A stretch of 64,000 nucleotides of DNA, from positions 1 through 64,000 of the forward strand of contig JAANYP010006977.1 of the NCBI GenBank assembly GCA_020465985.1, in the 5' to 3' direction. The translations under genes were made by a program, and so were the position numbers. The stretch is from Centrapalus pauciflorus (lineage: Eukaryota; Streptophyta; Magnoliopsida; Asterales; Asteraceae). Shown piece by piece: positions 21,739 to 33,000 of the stretch. Every line of letters starts with the position of its first letter. Position 1 is the stretch's first letter. The notes beneath the pieces are model-generated. The model saw only the letters and a program-made list of their open reading frames with translations, had not been told where the DNA came from and searched no databases.

Positions 21739-22721
21739 TCCGCGAGTTATGACTTTCGAATGGATTGAAAAACTCAAGTTGATATTTTTTGAAGTCTGAA
21801 AAAAAAAACTTGGATCAAAAAGTCTGACTAAGAATGATTCGAATATTATAACTTTCGGATTCTAAGGATCCGAAAGTTTTAAGTTTCGAATATAAGAATT
21901 AGAAGCGCTTAGTCAAAAATTTCAAGTCTAACTTTCGAGTCACAAAAAAGTTACAACTTTCTAATTCCAAATGATTCAAAAAATTTAACTTAGAAAAAAA
22001 AATTGATCACAGTGGTTCCACAAAATCTAGATTAAATCTATTATGAATTGATTGTAAAAACCAAATGATGTTTCACCCGAATGAATATAGTATCAAATGA
22101 TTTTTCACAACCAACCGTTTAGAATTAATCTTTGATTTTAAATACCAAAATTTAACGAACACAATAAAAACGCAGATCCAAAAAAATTTTAACCAAAAGT
22201 TGTAACAAAAATTATGTACCAAAGAAAAAAAATTAGCATCCAGAGGTTTCAGAAATTGGTACCGAAAGTAAAAAATCGTAGGATCCGCAAGTTGGCAACC
22301 TAAGAGTTGTGGTTATACGAACAGAAAGTTTGCGACTAATTTGGGAACCGCTAGCAAAAATAAAATTATAGGATCCGAGAGTTGCAAATTATAACCGCCG
22401 TTCAAATTAAAAGATATCCAATGCCATGCTCATTAAATGCACATCATTTATCAATTTAGAAGAAATCCATGTTCACCGCACCATGAAACAAAAGTGGAAG
22501 AGCAAATTACTTTTTTATTTTAAATTTGTCAATATGAATCCAATCATCACACAGAATTTGAAAATCAAGCCAATCGAGTTGTTTAACTAAAACATCGATA
22601 TGGCAGAATGACTTGCGCAGAGCAAAAAAAAGAAAAATCGATTAGCATTGAAGTAAAATTTTTGCATGAAAATACAAACAGGAAATCATATTAAAAGAAT
22701 ATCAATCAAACTAACATGTTT
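21739..22721 (-). repeat. Leader of F with scattered TCCGARAGTT motifs
   Basis: Between the MITE and the primer site the plus strand has many degenerate copies of GGATCCGAAAGTT or its complement (near 21855, 21868, 22260, 22283, 22375, and 21040-21084 before the MITE). It occupies the same place as the TCGAG array in E, but with a different motif. No ORF. Confidence 0.5.
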
Positions 22722-22733
22722 GCTCTGATATCA
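22722..22733 (-). other. Primer binding site of F
   Basis: Plus-strand GCTCTGATATCA, i.e. TGATATCAGAGC on the element strand: initiator Met tRNA type with one change. Confidence 0.85.
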
Positions 22734-22735
22734 AT

Positions 22736-23065
22736 TGTAGCTCCCGAATTAATCAAGAAACACATATAATTAAACAATATATTAATAAGATTACGAACGA
22801 GAATAATACCAATAGCGAATATTATAAACCTTGAACGAAGAACACGAAGAACAAATGTTTATTTCTCTCTATGAATGAACGGCTACACGCAATCCTAACA
22901 CCTTCAAATCTATACACTAAAACCTAATTAACCCTTTATATAATAAACCTGATGAGACCTAAGTCCGTGGGTTAAACTACTAAAGTTCGTACATAAATAA
23001 TCTATTAACTATTAAATAAATACAATTAAACCCCTAGACTTGATTACAATTAATTAACTCTAACA
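22736..23065 (-). repeat. 5' LTR of F
   Basis: 330 bp, TGTAGCTCCC to CTCTAACA on the plus strand. A TATATAAAG box on the element strand lies at 22934-22942. Confidence 0.9.
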
Positions 23066-24883
23066 ATAAGTAACTGTTTGTTTTAGACAAATCATGGGTC
23101 ATTGGCATCCTAAGCTATGTTCTGGATTGTTTACCTATTCTGATTGGCAATACTGGACCCTTTCGATCATAGTAGGTCTTTCTGATTGATGAAATAACCT
23201 TAATTAGCCTGACAACATCCTTATTTGAGTCTGATTCTTACTTGATTTCACCCATTAAGGTTTGCAATGTCACTCATTAACTAGTCTAACCCTTGGAATT
23301 TTAGGGCTTACTTGTTTATTTAACTTGTTTATTGAGCACTAAATCATATTTTGAGTTATTTAGGGTCATGATTGTTAAGATGGACTTGCTCTTATTGAGC
23401 ACCATTTTTTTTTTTTTGCTTGTGCTGGGGTTTAAGTGCATTTCTTTGTTCTGGAGCATGGTAGAATAATCATATAGGGTGTTGTGTTTCATCTGATTTT
23501 TAATTTATGGAGCCGATATTACATAATCAAGCAACGTACTTCAAGTCAGGTAAGGGCTTGTGCACTCATAGTTATATATTAGTCACTGTGCATCAATTTA
23601 TTGGAATTATCTATTTTAAATATAGGTGACATGTTCCATAAGGTATTATCTGTCTGACATATTTTACGATATAAGGCTAAACATCTCAACTAATGTTCTT
23701 GATTGGTAATACCAATATTGGTTTTATTGTTTTGTTTGACTGATAGTATCCCAAAATGATAGCAGAGTATCAATATATACCTTATGGAACAATTATCAAT
23801 ATATACCCAGTACAAAATGTAGTTATTTTGTCAATTCCATGAGATAAAGGGGGGGGGGGGTGACCTTAAAGGTATTGAATAATATATTGCTAAAACATCC
23901 TCGTCCTGACGTTGTTTCACTTCTCCAGAACTAAACCTCCAGCTCCAGAGGCTTTATCCCTCCCTTGAGGGGCAAACCCAAGATCCAGGGCCAGACTTGT
24001 ATGATACTGATTGCAGCACTTCAACATACCCTTTCAACATGCCAAATATGGTTTGATCTTACCTTTGTCTAGTTATTGTAGCTTTTTAAGCACTCATAAT
24101 ATATGAGATCATTGTCGTGCTGGTTATGACTGAAAAAAAAAATAAGAAACTACATTTCTAACCCTTTTGCAGGAGTACACAGTGTACATGATGTGGGGAA
24201 CTTTTGACATTCATATACTTATCATCCCAAGGATGTTTTATCTAAAGGACAGATTGCTTGCACAAGCAAGTTTATCGCATGCCTTTTATTCCCCACACAA
24301 GTGGGAGGTTTCTAGACACATAACCTATAAAGGACAGATTGCTTGCACAAGCAAGTTTATCGCATGCCTTTTTTTCCTCACACAAATAGGAGGGTTCAAG
24401 ACATAGAACCTATAGAGGACAGATTTAACCTTAATCGCAAGTCTTTCCCACTCAAGTGGGCTCATCCACAGGATGACAATATGAAAGACAGACCTGCCTC
24501 TAGGCATAGAGTCGCATGCTTTCGTCACCCCAAGGGTCATTTTGAAGTGCTATTCAAGTACAAAAAAAGATAGTTCATTATTTCAGGTACAATAAAGGAA
24601 AATACAAAGTACAACACCACAACTATCAAATTCCAGAGGTTGGCCAGGAACAGAGGAAGAAGCGGGACGACGCGTAATTAATATCACAATAATCTCACGT
24701 TATATTCTTCAATTAGATATCATCATGACCAAAAGTACATATTATTCAGTACTTGCTATAAATTAGAAAAAGCAAAATTTATATGTATGGATTTATGATT
24801 ATTGACTTAGTGTTGCATTCTATTACGTATTCTTATTACATGAACACAAGGGTTTAATATCAATATCGGTATCACGTAGGGTT
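23066..24883. other. Unassigned intergenic DNA
   Basis: No gene recognised. Contains a T-run (about 23405-23419), a G-run near 23850, and an 84-base tandem duplication: AAAGGACAGATTGCTTGC at 24244 and 24328, with a decayed third copy near 24415. Confidence 0.5.
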
Positions 24884-25660
24884 ATGTTTCGCATTAAGTC
24901 CAAAGTCATTGGTTTGAATAAAACCAATCACTCTGGACTTGGGGGACTTGATGATATTGGTCATAGTTTGAATAGATTAGGGCCTCGTAAGAAACCCAAA
25001 AGCCCATGTTTTATTTTGGGCTCTGCACTTTATATTGGGGATGGTAGCAGACGCAATATCTCCCCAAGCAACCACCCTCCTGACTTCTACTTCTCGGCCG
25101 GATGTCTTCCTCTACGGTCCGCGACCGCCGCTGCCATTCCTTCCCCAGCGAATATCAACCACTACTCCAGAGCTCCATCTCTATCTCGTTCGCTTTCTCT
25201 TTGATTCCTCCCTCTCTTCCGCTCAACCGACGACAGCGGCTGCGGCCCAAACCCTAGCACCGCCGCCGCCACTCCGTTGTCGCCACTACATTTGTTGCAT
25301 TTCTCTCACTTGTCGATTCTCGAACGATCAATGGTGACTTCTTTCAGTCTAATCACTATTGTCTCTTAGGTTTCATCGAATAACCGAAACCACCGACCGC
25401 ATGGCAACTGGTGAACTCCGTTGTTTGGGTCGTCGTCAGATCTGGATTACATTCACAATCCAACAACTGTAGTCGAAGGATCCGTACCTGAAAGTCGAGA
25501 CCAGGATAAAGGAAATTATGTACCACTCAGCTATCGTAGTCTCGCCTTACTGGCCGTTGATACTCAACTCCGCCACCGTGAAAATCCCAATGTGTTTGGT
25601 TATTTTTTTCCCGATCTTTTGTTTCTACCACATCGGATAAGGTCTCAGTTGTTGTATTAA
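24884..25660 (+). other. GC-rich stretch, possible gene 5' end or captured fragment
   Basis: Clearly richer in G and C than the surroundings, with CT-rich and GCCGCCGCC-type stretches like a plant 5' UTR or first exon, and a possible ATG at about 25400 (MATGELRCLGRR). Short open frames (24884-25204, 25035-25337, 25421-25660) overlap without a clear winner and I recognise no domain. No continuation of a gene follows. It could be a dead gene start or a fragment carried by a transposon. Confidence 0.3.
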
Positions 25661-26002
25661 TATTTATATAATACTTAACGCCTATGAATGTATATTTTTA
25701 TCTTACACACATTCATAGATTGGATTCAAATCTGACTTGATCGTCAGAGGTGGATTCCGGGGCTCTGGCCCTGGGTCCACTTCTAACGAGTTTGTCTTGT
25801 TGTTTTAGCCATGATCCGAGTCCAGAAACGATAAGGAACGACTCCATCATCAAATCTCGCTGGTCTATTCTTGAACATAACTAAAACATGTTTTTCTTAA
25901 ATAAAAATGTAGTATTTTGTACGTGTTGAGATATAATATATACACTACTACAAAAGTGCTAATACAGTCCGGTTTAGTATGAATGAAAAATGACAGCAAA
26001 TA
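25661..26002. other. Unassigned DNA
   Basis: AT-rich apart from a short GC patch (25745-25780). No ORF or repeat I can name. Confidence 0.4.
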
Positions 26003-26361
26003 GCTATGTACCTTTTTGTTTATACACATTTATGTAATGTACTTTTTTGTGCACATTTATATAGTACACTTTTAAAGGGGTTTCAATTAGCTAATTGAGT
26101 GACCTCATGACCGGTTACATCATGTCACCCAACTACCTAATTGAAACGATTTTAAAAGTTTGACTGCTAAATGTGCACAAAAAAGAAAGTACATTACATA
26201 AATGTGTAAAAAAAGTTGACTAAACAAAAAAAAGTTGACTAAACTAACAAGGTTATTCAATTACTTGATTGAAACACTTATAAAAATACACAACATAAAT
26301 GTGCACAAATAAAAATACACTACATAAATGTGTACAAATTCAAAAGTACGTATATAGCTAT
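26003..26361. mobile_element. Foldback/MITE-like inverted-repeat element
   Basis: Begins ATAGCTATGTAC and ends GTACGTATATAGCTAT, an imperfect terminal inverted repeat. Inside, a left arm (about 26013-26105: ACACATTTATGTAATGTAC, GTGCACATTTAT, TTTCAATTAG) is inverted twice on the right (about 26135-26220 and 26250-26345). The centre GTGACCTCATGACC...ATGTCAC is itself palindromic. Non-coding. Target duplication not clear. Confidence 0.6.
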
Positions 26362-27118
26362 ATGGTATATTAACCTTAAAATGAATAATAAAATCCGGTT
26401 CTCACTGCGGTCTCTGAGTTAAATTATGTTAGTCATGAGTGGTCTCGCTAGTTCTAAAATTTTATAAGGTAATTACCAAACCAATCGGCCATAAATATTC
26501 TTATTTAAAAGTATGAGTTGTGAAGTTAAAAAAGTCAGATATATGGTACTACAAAAAAAGCCCTTCAATGCACATTAACAAAAAAAAATAAAAATAAAAA
26601 TCGTAAAAAGCTCGTGTTTTTAAATCAATAAAGACCCCACTTTCTTTCAAATTAACCAGCCCAAATGCATGTCTACAAGGAAATTTATGATTTTGAAATT
26701 GAGAGAGATGGTAGAAGAGAAAATTACCAAGAAAGGTAATATAAAATACAAAGTTTGATAATAAAGGTATTTATAAAATTTTTTAGGTCGAGAATGATAA
26801 CATAAAATTCTATTTTGACAAAGAAAGGATATGATATTCAAATTTTAGGCCAAAAATTATAATCAAATGTTAATTTTTTACCAAAAAAGGTAACACAAAA
26901 TTCAAATTTTACTTTCTTAATTGGTTATCAATACCATTTTTTTGTCAAAATTTAATTTTATGTTGCCTTTTTTGACCTAAAATATTTCATATTATTTTTA
27001 TTGTCAAATTTTGTATTATATGTTTGGAAGAAAGTGTGAGGACTGAAGACTATTGCTCTTAACTTAATTTTGACTTTCAATCATATTACCAAAATGAGGT
27101 CATTGTAAATTTGAACAC
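26362..27118. other. AT-rich DNA with degenerate repeats
   Basis: No gene. From 26670 to 27020 the words AAAGGTAAYA, ACAAAATTCAAATTTT and TTAGGTC recur on both strands at intervals of about 50-60 bases, suggesting a decayed tandem or inverted repeat. Confidence 0.4.
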
Positions 27119-27121
27119 TTA

Positions 27122-27144
27122 GGTCGTGTTTGGTTTGCGGATTT
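27122..27144 (+). repeat. Left terminal inverted repeat of the Harbinger element
   Basis: Matches the right end at 20 of 23 positions by eye; weaker similarity (GGATTT words) continues inward. Confidence 0.85.
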
Positions 27145-27613
27145 CGTAGCATTTCGCGGGATTTACATTTGAAATACCGCGTTTGATTCGCGGATTTCAT
27201 TTAGGATTTTAAGTCTCGTGATTTTAGAAATCCCACCTTCCTTTGTTTATGAAAAACTCAGCTCCTCCCCTTGCTTTTTAAATCCCAACTCAAATGCATT
27301 TGCCACTTTACCAAATACCCCCACAATTGACTAAACCCTACTATGTAAAAGAAGCAGACCTTTTTCTTATTCTTCTTTACCAGAGGCCGCTGAAAAGTTC
27401 TTTTTGCTTCATCTCGATCGACATCACACAGGTATGTTCTTCCAGCATTTCTCGATCGTTTCTGGCCGCTGATTTCAATTGATTTTGATTTCCATTGATC
27501 TGTGTTTCTGATTTCGATTTCGATTGATGTATGGTTCTGGCCGCTGTCGTTTCTTCCTGCTTCCTTTCATCCTCGTTTGACACCGCACAACAGAGCATGT
27601 ACTTTCTTCCTCT

Positions 27614-27618
<5 letters not shown>

Positions 27619-27706
<88 letters not shown>

Positions 27707-28050
27707 CTCGATATGTTTCTGATTTCATAAGAATATATGTTTCTGATTTTTGGAAGGTGTTGAAACAAAAATGTTTCTGATTTCATAGTGATATATATGT
27801 TCCAGATTTTTGGAATATTTGTTTATGTTTCTCATTTCATAGTGATATATGTTTCTGATTTTTGGAAGCTGTTGAAACATATACGAATATATGTTTCTAA
27901 TATATGTATCTGATTTTTGGAAGCTTTTGAAACAAAATGTTTCTGATTTCATAGTGATATATGTTTCTGGTTTTTGGAAGCTGTTGAAACATACACGAAT
28001 ATATGTTTCTGATATATGTATTTGATTTCTTGTGAATATTTGTCCATGTT
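27619..28050. repeat. AC/AT microsatellite and tandem repeats in the Harbinger 5' region
   Basis: (AC)n at 27619-27649 runs into (AT)n to about 27706. It is followed by repeats of ATATGTTTCTGATTT with TTTTGGAAGCTGTTGAAAC to about 28050. This lies upstream of the transposase exon. Confidence 0.85.
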
Positions 28051-28154
28051 GCTAATATATGTTTATGATATCTCTGATTTGAGATATGTTTAGTATAAAA
28101 TTCAAAGGAAATTACTTGTTAACTGATCATTTATATTGATTTTTGTTGCAAGAA

Positions 28155-28617
28155 ATGGTGCGCCTTAGTTTAACCACACGCCAATGTAAAGAAAAGAGAA
28201 CGAAAGATGATAATAATTTGCTAGAATCGTGTTATGTACTCAGTGTTGTTGTAGTCATTTTTTTTTTTATCTTTTTCGATGTGGTTTTTCAAAAGGAGAA
28301 ACAAACCTAGAATTCGAAGCACCTCGTCAAAGGTAGATCGGTACCCAATATTGCCTAAGATTATTTATGAAAGTGATGCCATGGCCATATCCCAAATTAG
28401 GATGAATCGAAGATGTTTTACAAAATTGTGTAACATGCTTGAAACACTAGGAGGGTAACGAGCAAGTAGGAACATTGGTATCGATGAACAAGTTGAAATT
28501 TTTTTTCACATTATTGCTCGTAACGTTAAGAATCGGGTTATAATATGCCGTTTTTATCATTCGGGAGAAACCATTAGTAGACATTTCACTCGAGTTTGCA
28601 ATGCGGTTATAAGATTG
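28155..28617 (+). pseudogene. Harbinger transposase, 5' exon fragment
   Basis: The recognisable part is about 28385-28617: ISQIRMNRRCFTKLCNMLE, then a stop at 28457-28459, then IDEQVEIFFHIIARNVKNRV and SGETISRHFTRVCNAVIRL. This is the N-terminal helix-turn-helix-like region of plant PIF/HARBI1 transposases. A possible ATG at 28155 is followed by unclear sequence with breaks. Copy B interrupts the exon; the last bases GATTG (28613-28617) are the target duplication and the frame resumes at 41813. Confidence 0.75.
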
Positions 28618-29726
28618 TGTAGGTCCCACAAGGTTTCCCTAGTGTATTGTTCTAAGCTATAGAGGGGGGTGAATACAACAAATTAAAACTCAACACTCTT
28701 TTCTCAATGTTTGTGTATATTATTAACAAGTGTTAATTACAAACAAGCTTGACTGCGGAAAGGTTCAAGCTGAGATGACAGATACAACAGATATTCAACT
28801 AATCTAAGACACACTCAGACTAGATACAATGAATACACTCACTAAGATGAACTCACTGATTTTACAAGACACAGATGGACACCTTGAATAAGAACAACTT
28901 AGACACACGTTACTGTTTTATTCAAGCAGACTTGCATGCATGGAATAACACACTTCAATGCACGATCTGAATTTCTCACTCTTGGTTATCTCACAATCTT
29001 TAGAAGCTTCCTTTTATACTCTCACTGAGAATCTCAGTGAAGCTTCTTCATTGGACGATGAGATAGTGAATGTCTTTCCAAAAAGAGAAAACAACTTTTC
29101 TGCACATTCTGATAAAGCAGATTTGTCTTCATGTGGCAGAATCTTTATCTTTTCCTTTTTGTCTCTGTTGCATAAGGCTTTAACCAAAAGAGGAATGTCA
29201 ACTTGGCATCTTTCTTCTTTTGTTAAGGCCATCTTGATATAAGAAATGGTCTGTCACCCGTTTCAAATATCCTTTTTTATTCATGTAACAGAACAGCGTT
29301 GGCAGGCTTTTGCAGTTTCTGTTTTCCACTTTGTGTTCGACTTGTAAACTGATCTTGTAGCCAAAAACAATACATGAGGACTTGGAAACATATTCCATAA
29401 AGTGTTTAGCCTGTTCACAAAGAACATGTTCTGTTCATAAAGAATAGAACACTTAGAATCTGTCCAAGCTGCTCATCAGAATAGAGCAGCTTCGATAGTT
29501 TATATCCAGCCTGTTTAGCAGACAGAACAGCTTGGACAATCTGCCTTTGTTGCAGCTAATGCAACAGGGTAAAAAACTTTGACTTATATTGCAAATCACT
29601 TTTCAGGTTTCAATAAGGCATTAACAGGCCTTAAATTATACCTTCAAGTGCATCAAATAGGGTTGATTAAAAATCTCCCCCCTAAGATGTAGAGCAGGTT
29701 TGAATGAGGCCTTTTTGTGCCTAACA
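28618..29726 (-). repeat. 3' LTR of copy B
   Basis: 1109 bp, TGTAGGTCCC to GCCTAACA on the plus strand. TATA box (plus-strand CTTTTATA) intact at 29011-29018. Part of the hairpin cluster is kept around 29404-29530. Confidence 0.93.
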
Positions 29727-29740
29727 ATCTCCCCCTATTT
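29727..29740 (-). other. Polypurine tract of copy B
   Basis: Plus-strand ATCTCCCCCTATTT, i.e. AAATAGGGGGAGAT on the element strand, adjacent to the 3' LTR. The same motif precedes the 3' LTR of copy C. Confidence 0.92.
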
Positions 29741-30053
29741 GTAATAATCAGTCGAAGCTGATCTTATCAATAATCACTATCTATTTTCACAATACATTTG
29801 GCTGAAATGAAATTACAACATCAAAGTAAAGTAAAAGATCAGTTTATATATACTGATTTTGATTACACAAACAACACATGTTTTTACAGGAGTACAACTG
29901 ATGTACTAATGCATATTACAACTGATGTAAAATAAAAGTTACAACTAATGCAACAAGGTACAACTAATGTACATAGAGATTCAACAAGTTGGACTGTTGA
30001 TGATGGGAGCAAGTAATGGCAAGCCTATCCAACTGATGGATAGCTTCCATTCT
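29741..30053 (-). other. 3' untranslated region of copy B with small hairpins
   Basis: Between the third ORF and the polypurine tract. Four small inverted repeats with 5-nt loops sit in 29891-29973: AGTACA/TGTACT, ATTACA/TGTAA, GTTACA/TGCAAC (one mismatch), GTACA/TGTAC. No coding potential. Confidence 0.7.
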
Positions 30054-33000
30054 TCATCTACTCAGATAGTAGATGGACTTCAAGGCAGTGGTGGCACTCC
30101 TTCTTCAAACATCTCTTCAAGCTGTTCCCTGGTTTCATCCAATTCCTCCATTTCAACTCTGAGGAACATGAAACTGGGATGTTGAAGCTCCCTTCTTTCA
30201 TAAAAGCCTCTAAGCTGATCCCAGATGGCTGCTCTCCACTTTATAGATTGCCTAAAGGAGTTTGCAATTCAGAATGCAATAAGCTGTTTGAGACCGACCT
30301 TGTGCAAGTCTGATGCTCTTTGAAAGCACTTCTTCTTTGTAAGGGGATCTACAAAAATACCCTCAGCTCAGGTTCTTCAATCAGCTTACCTTCCTCATAT
30401 TCAACTCCTTTAGGCAGGCTGTGGTCTACTCCTTTGATTTCCACGGCTATATCACCTTGTTCAATCATTATTAGTAGTTCCTCCAACTCTGTATCCTTTC
30501 TATTCCTCTTGGCCTTTATCTTGGTGGTAGCCACTGAGATACCCTTAATCTGTTCTTCTGAGATCAGGCCAAGATCTCTCACTCTCTCCATCAACTTATT
30601 GACGTGTGCCCTGATAGTCTTAGCTGTTTCAGACTTAGACTAGCTCAGGGCAACTGCCAACTCCACCCATTCTCTGTATCCCATTTGAGCAACGTCAGTG
30701 TATTCATATGCTTCCAGTTATGGGCCTATAGCACCCATTCTGGTTATCTGTAGCTTCCACTGTTTGCCTTTTCTTGAGATGGGAACAACTTTGACAATTG
30801 ATTCCTTGGGAAGTCTTCTATCAGCAACATCAAAGAACTTTTTCCTTGCCAAGTTGTCAAAGTGAATCTGGGCTCTTGCAGAGGATGCTTGCTTGGACTT
30901 GGTCACTGAGACCTGAGCACCCTTTTCCTTATCACCTTCTTTTTCAACCGCTGACTTCTTAGCAGCTTCAAGCAATTTTCTTTGCAACATCCAAAGAGGG
31001 CATTTCAATCGTGCTTGCCTCTTTGAATGCAAAGGATCTAGCAGCTTTGGCAGAGGCTTCTTCCTTCTTTGGTCTTTCAAGGGCTTGGAGTTGTTAATCT
31101 CTGTATTCATAGTATTGCTCTATAGAAACACCCATTTCCTTAGCTCTTGCCTTGTCAAACTTTAGCTGTGCAGCCCTTAGGTGGTAGGGTCTACAGCTGC
31201 TTTCTTCTTTCCTTTGGCTATTATAGTCTGAACAGCTTCAGGGGCCTCTTCCTCTTCTTCTTGTAGAATCAGATGTCTCCTTTTGCTTGGCCTGTCCCCA
31301 GGAATGGATTCCTCCCCCTTAGTTTTTGCAGGGTTTGGAGATCCAGCCTGAGTATGTTGAGCAGCTTCAGTGTGATGGGAGACATCCTCAGTGGAACCTG
31401 TTTGTGGTGCACCTGCTGCTTGACCAATAGATGCTGATTTTCCTTAGAAGGAGACGAGGTTTTCTCCCCCTTAGACTTAGTCTTTGAGGCTATTAACTTC
31501 TCCCCCTTTGAAGGAGATGGCTCAAAAGCTTCAACAATCGGTCTGCCTGGAGAAACAAATTCAGCAGGCTTAGCAGCAGTTTTGGCAGCAGGCTTGGGGC
31601 CAACCAGGCTATGCATTAAGAAAGCCAGATTGTCCTTAACCTCTGCAAGCTGGGTAAGACATGTCTGAAGAGAGGAGGACTGATAATCAGCAATGAAGGA
31701 CAATTTTAACAGGTTTTCTCTGTCAGAAGCTGTGAACAATAAATTTTGGAGTTGTGCAAGATGTAACTCAAGAGAGTCTTGCACATCATCAAGGTTTGCT
31801 GTAACAGAATTGGACAAGGAGACAATGAGAGTGTTTAAGCTGGCCAATGTAGTAGAAAGGGTAGTAGTGCAAGTGGTGAGGAGAGTAGACAGCTGTTGGG
31901 AGATGGCTGTCATGGAGGACACAGAGTCCTGTTGGTTTAAAAGGATAGAAGAGAGAGTAGTGGAGATATGTTGCAGCTCTGCAGTGAGTGCAAGCAGCTG
32001 TGAAGACTGACAGCTTGGGGAGTGGTTGGATAGGAATTCTTGAACAAATCAAAGAATCCCTTAAGCTGTGCAGACACAAAGTCTGAGATTATTAAGGGTA
32101 GGGAAGTCATGGAATTTTCCAAAGAACCAACTTTGTTGGTCAGCAAAGAAAGCTGATCCTTCAAAGGAAGATCTTTGGTGGATGGAGGAGTATTGGTGGA
32201 CTGTTTAGATTGTGTAGATGGTGAGGAATGAGAATGGGATGAGGATGAGGCAGGTGTTTGAGGATGGGATGGAGAGGGAAGGGTTACTTTTGACAGAAGT
32301 TCCATAGCCTGGGCATAAGTAAGATGGCCCAGCTTGGAAGGGTCAATGGGTCCTTCAGCAGTGGCTGTAGCTGCTGCATCAGGAGAAGGGGTAGAATATG
32401 GTAGCCTTTCATATGCTGCTTGTTTTGCCGCACCCTCATCAAAGCCTGGGGTGGTTCCCTCAGCAGCACCTTGGTTTAGAGGTGCCTCGTCATGGGAAGA
32501 TGGGATGTGCATTTCAACATCAGCAGTGGTAAAACCTGCTGATGGAATTTGCATTTTAGGAGCAGCCTCACCAGAGGGATGGTCTGTTCCCTGTGGTTCA
32601 TTAGCTTGGGAGGTTGGTCCTTCAGCAGCTGTTGGGTGTACAACAGTTGTATCGTGAGGAGCAGAAGTTGGAGGCTGATCTACTGGATGGTCTAGTCCAG
32701 CAGGTTTGGCACCTCATGCAGACTCAGGTTGTGTAAGAGAAGTATGGAGTGGAGACTGTGTGGACTCAGTATGGAGTGGAGTGAACTCCCATCTTTCAAT
32801 ACCCTCAGCTTGTTGGGAGGCTGGGATAGTTGAGGTGGTAGTCTCCATATGTACAACTAGTTCCTGTTGGGAGGAACCAGAGGATCTAGGCTGACTCTGG
32901 GTAGACTCATGTTGGATTGAAACCTGCTCCAAGTGTGCTGAACCTTCTCCCAAAATAGGAGAAGCAGCAGGGGTTGCTTCTTTGTCAAGTGATCCCTGTT

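Larger units (their letters stand above)
11367..23065 (-). mobile_element. F: pol-less LTR retrotransposon, interrupted by E and a MITE
   Basis: LTRs of 330 bp: the right copy is 22736-23065, the left copy is 11367-11434 plus 16717-16978 once E is removed, giving exactly 68+262=330. Flanks are GTAAG (11362-11366) and ATAAG (23066-23070), a 4/5 target duplication. On the minus strand a Met-tRNA primer site (22722-22733) and a polypurine tract (16979-16990) are in place. The 5.8-kb internal region has a broken coiled-coil gag-like gene and no protease, integrase, RT or RNase H. It would depend on enzymes from other elements. Confidence 0.88.

Noticed and set aside
21510..21752. Cys-rich 80-codon ORF
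   Set aside because: It lies in the hAT MITE and reads the CGTGT repeats; the cysteines are a by-product.
27502..27780. ORFs over the AC/AT microsatellite
   Set aside because: They consist mainly of His-Thr and Tyr-Ile repeats from the simple repeat; no gene signal.
29014..29232. A 72-codon ORF (MALTKEERCQVDIPLL) in the LTR of B with relatives in other LTRs (41129-41314, 52246-52464, 63033-63218)
   Set aside because: The frames differ in the middle between copies because of indels, and it lies upstream of the TATA box. The similarity is that of the LTR DNA, not of a selected protein.
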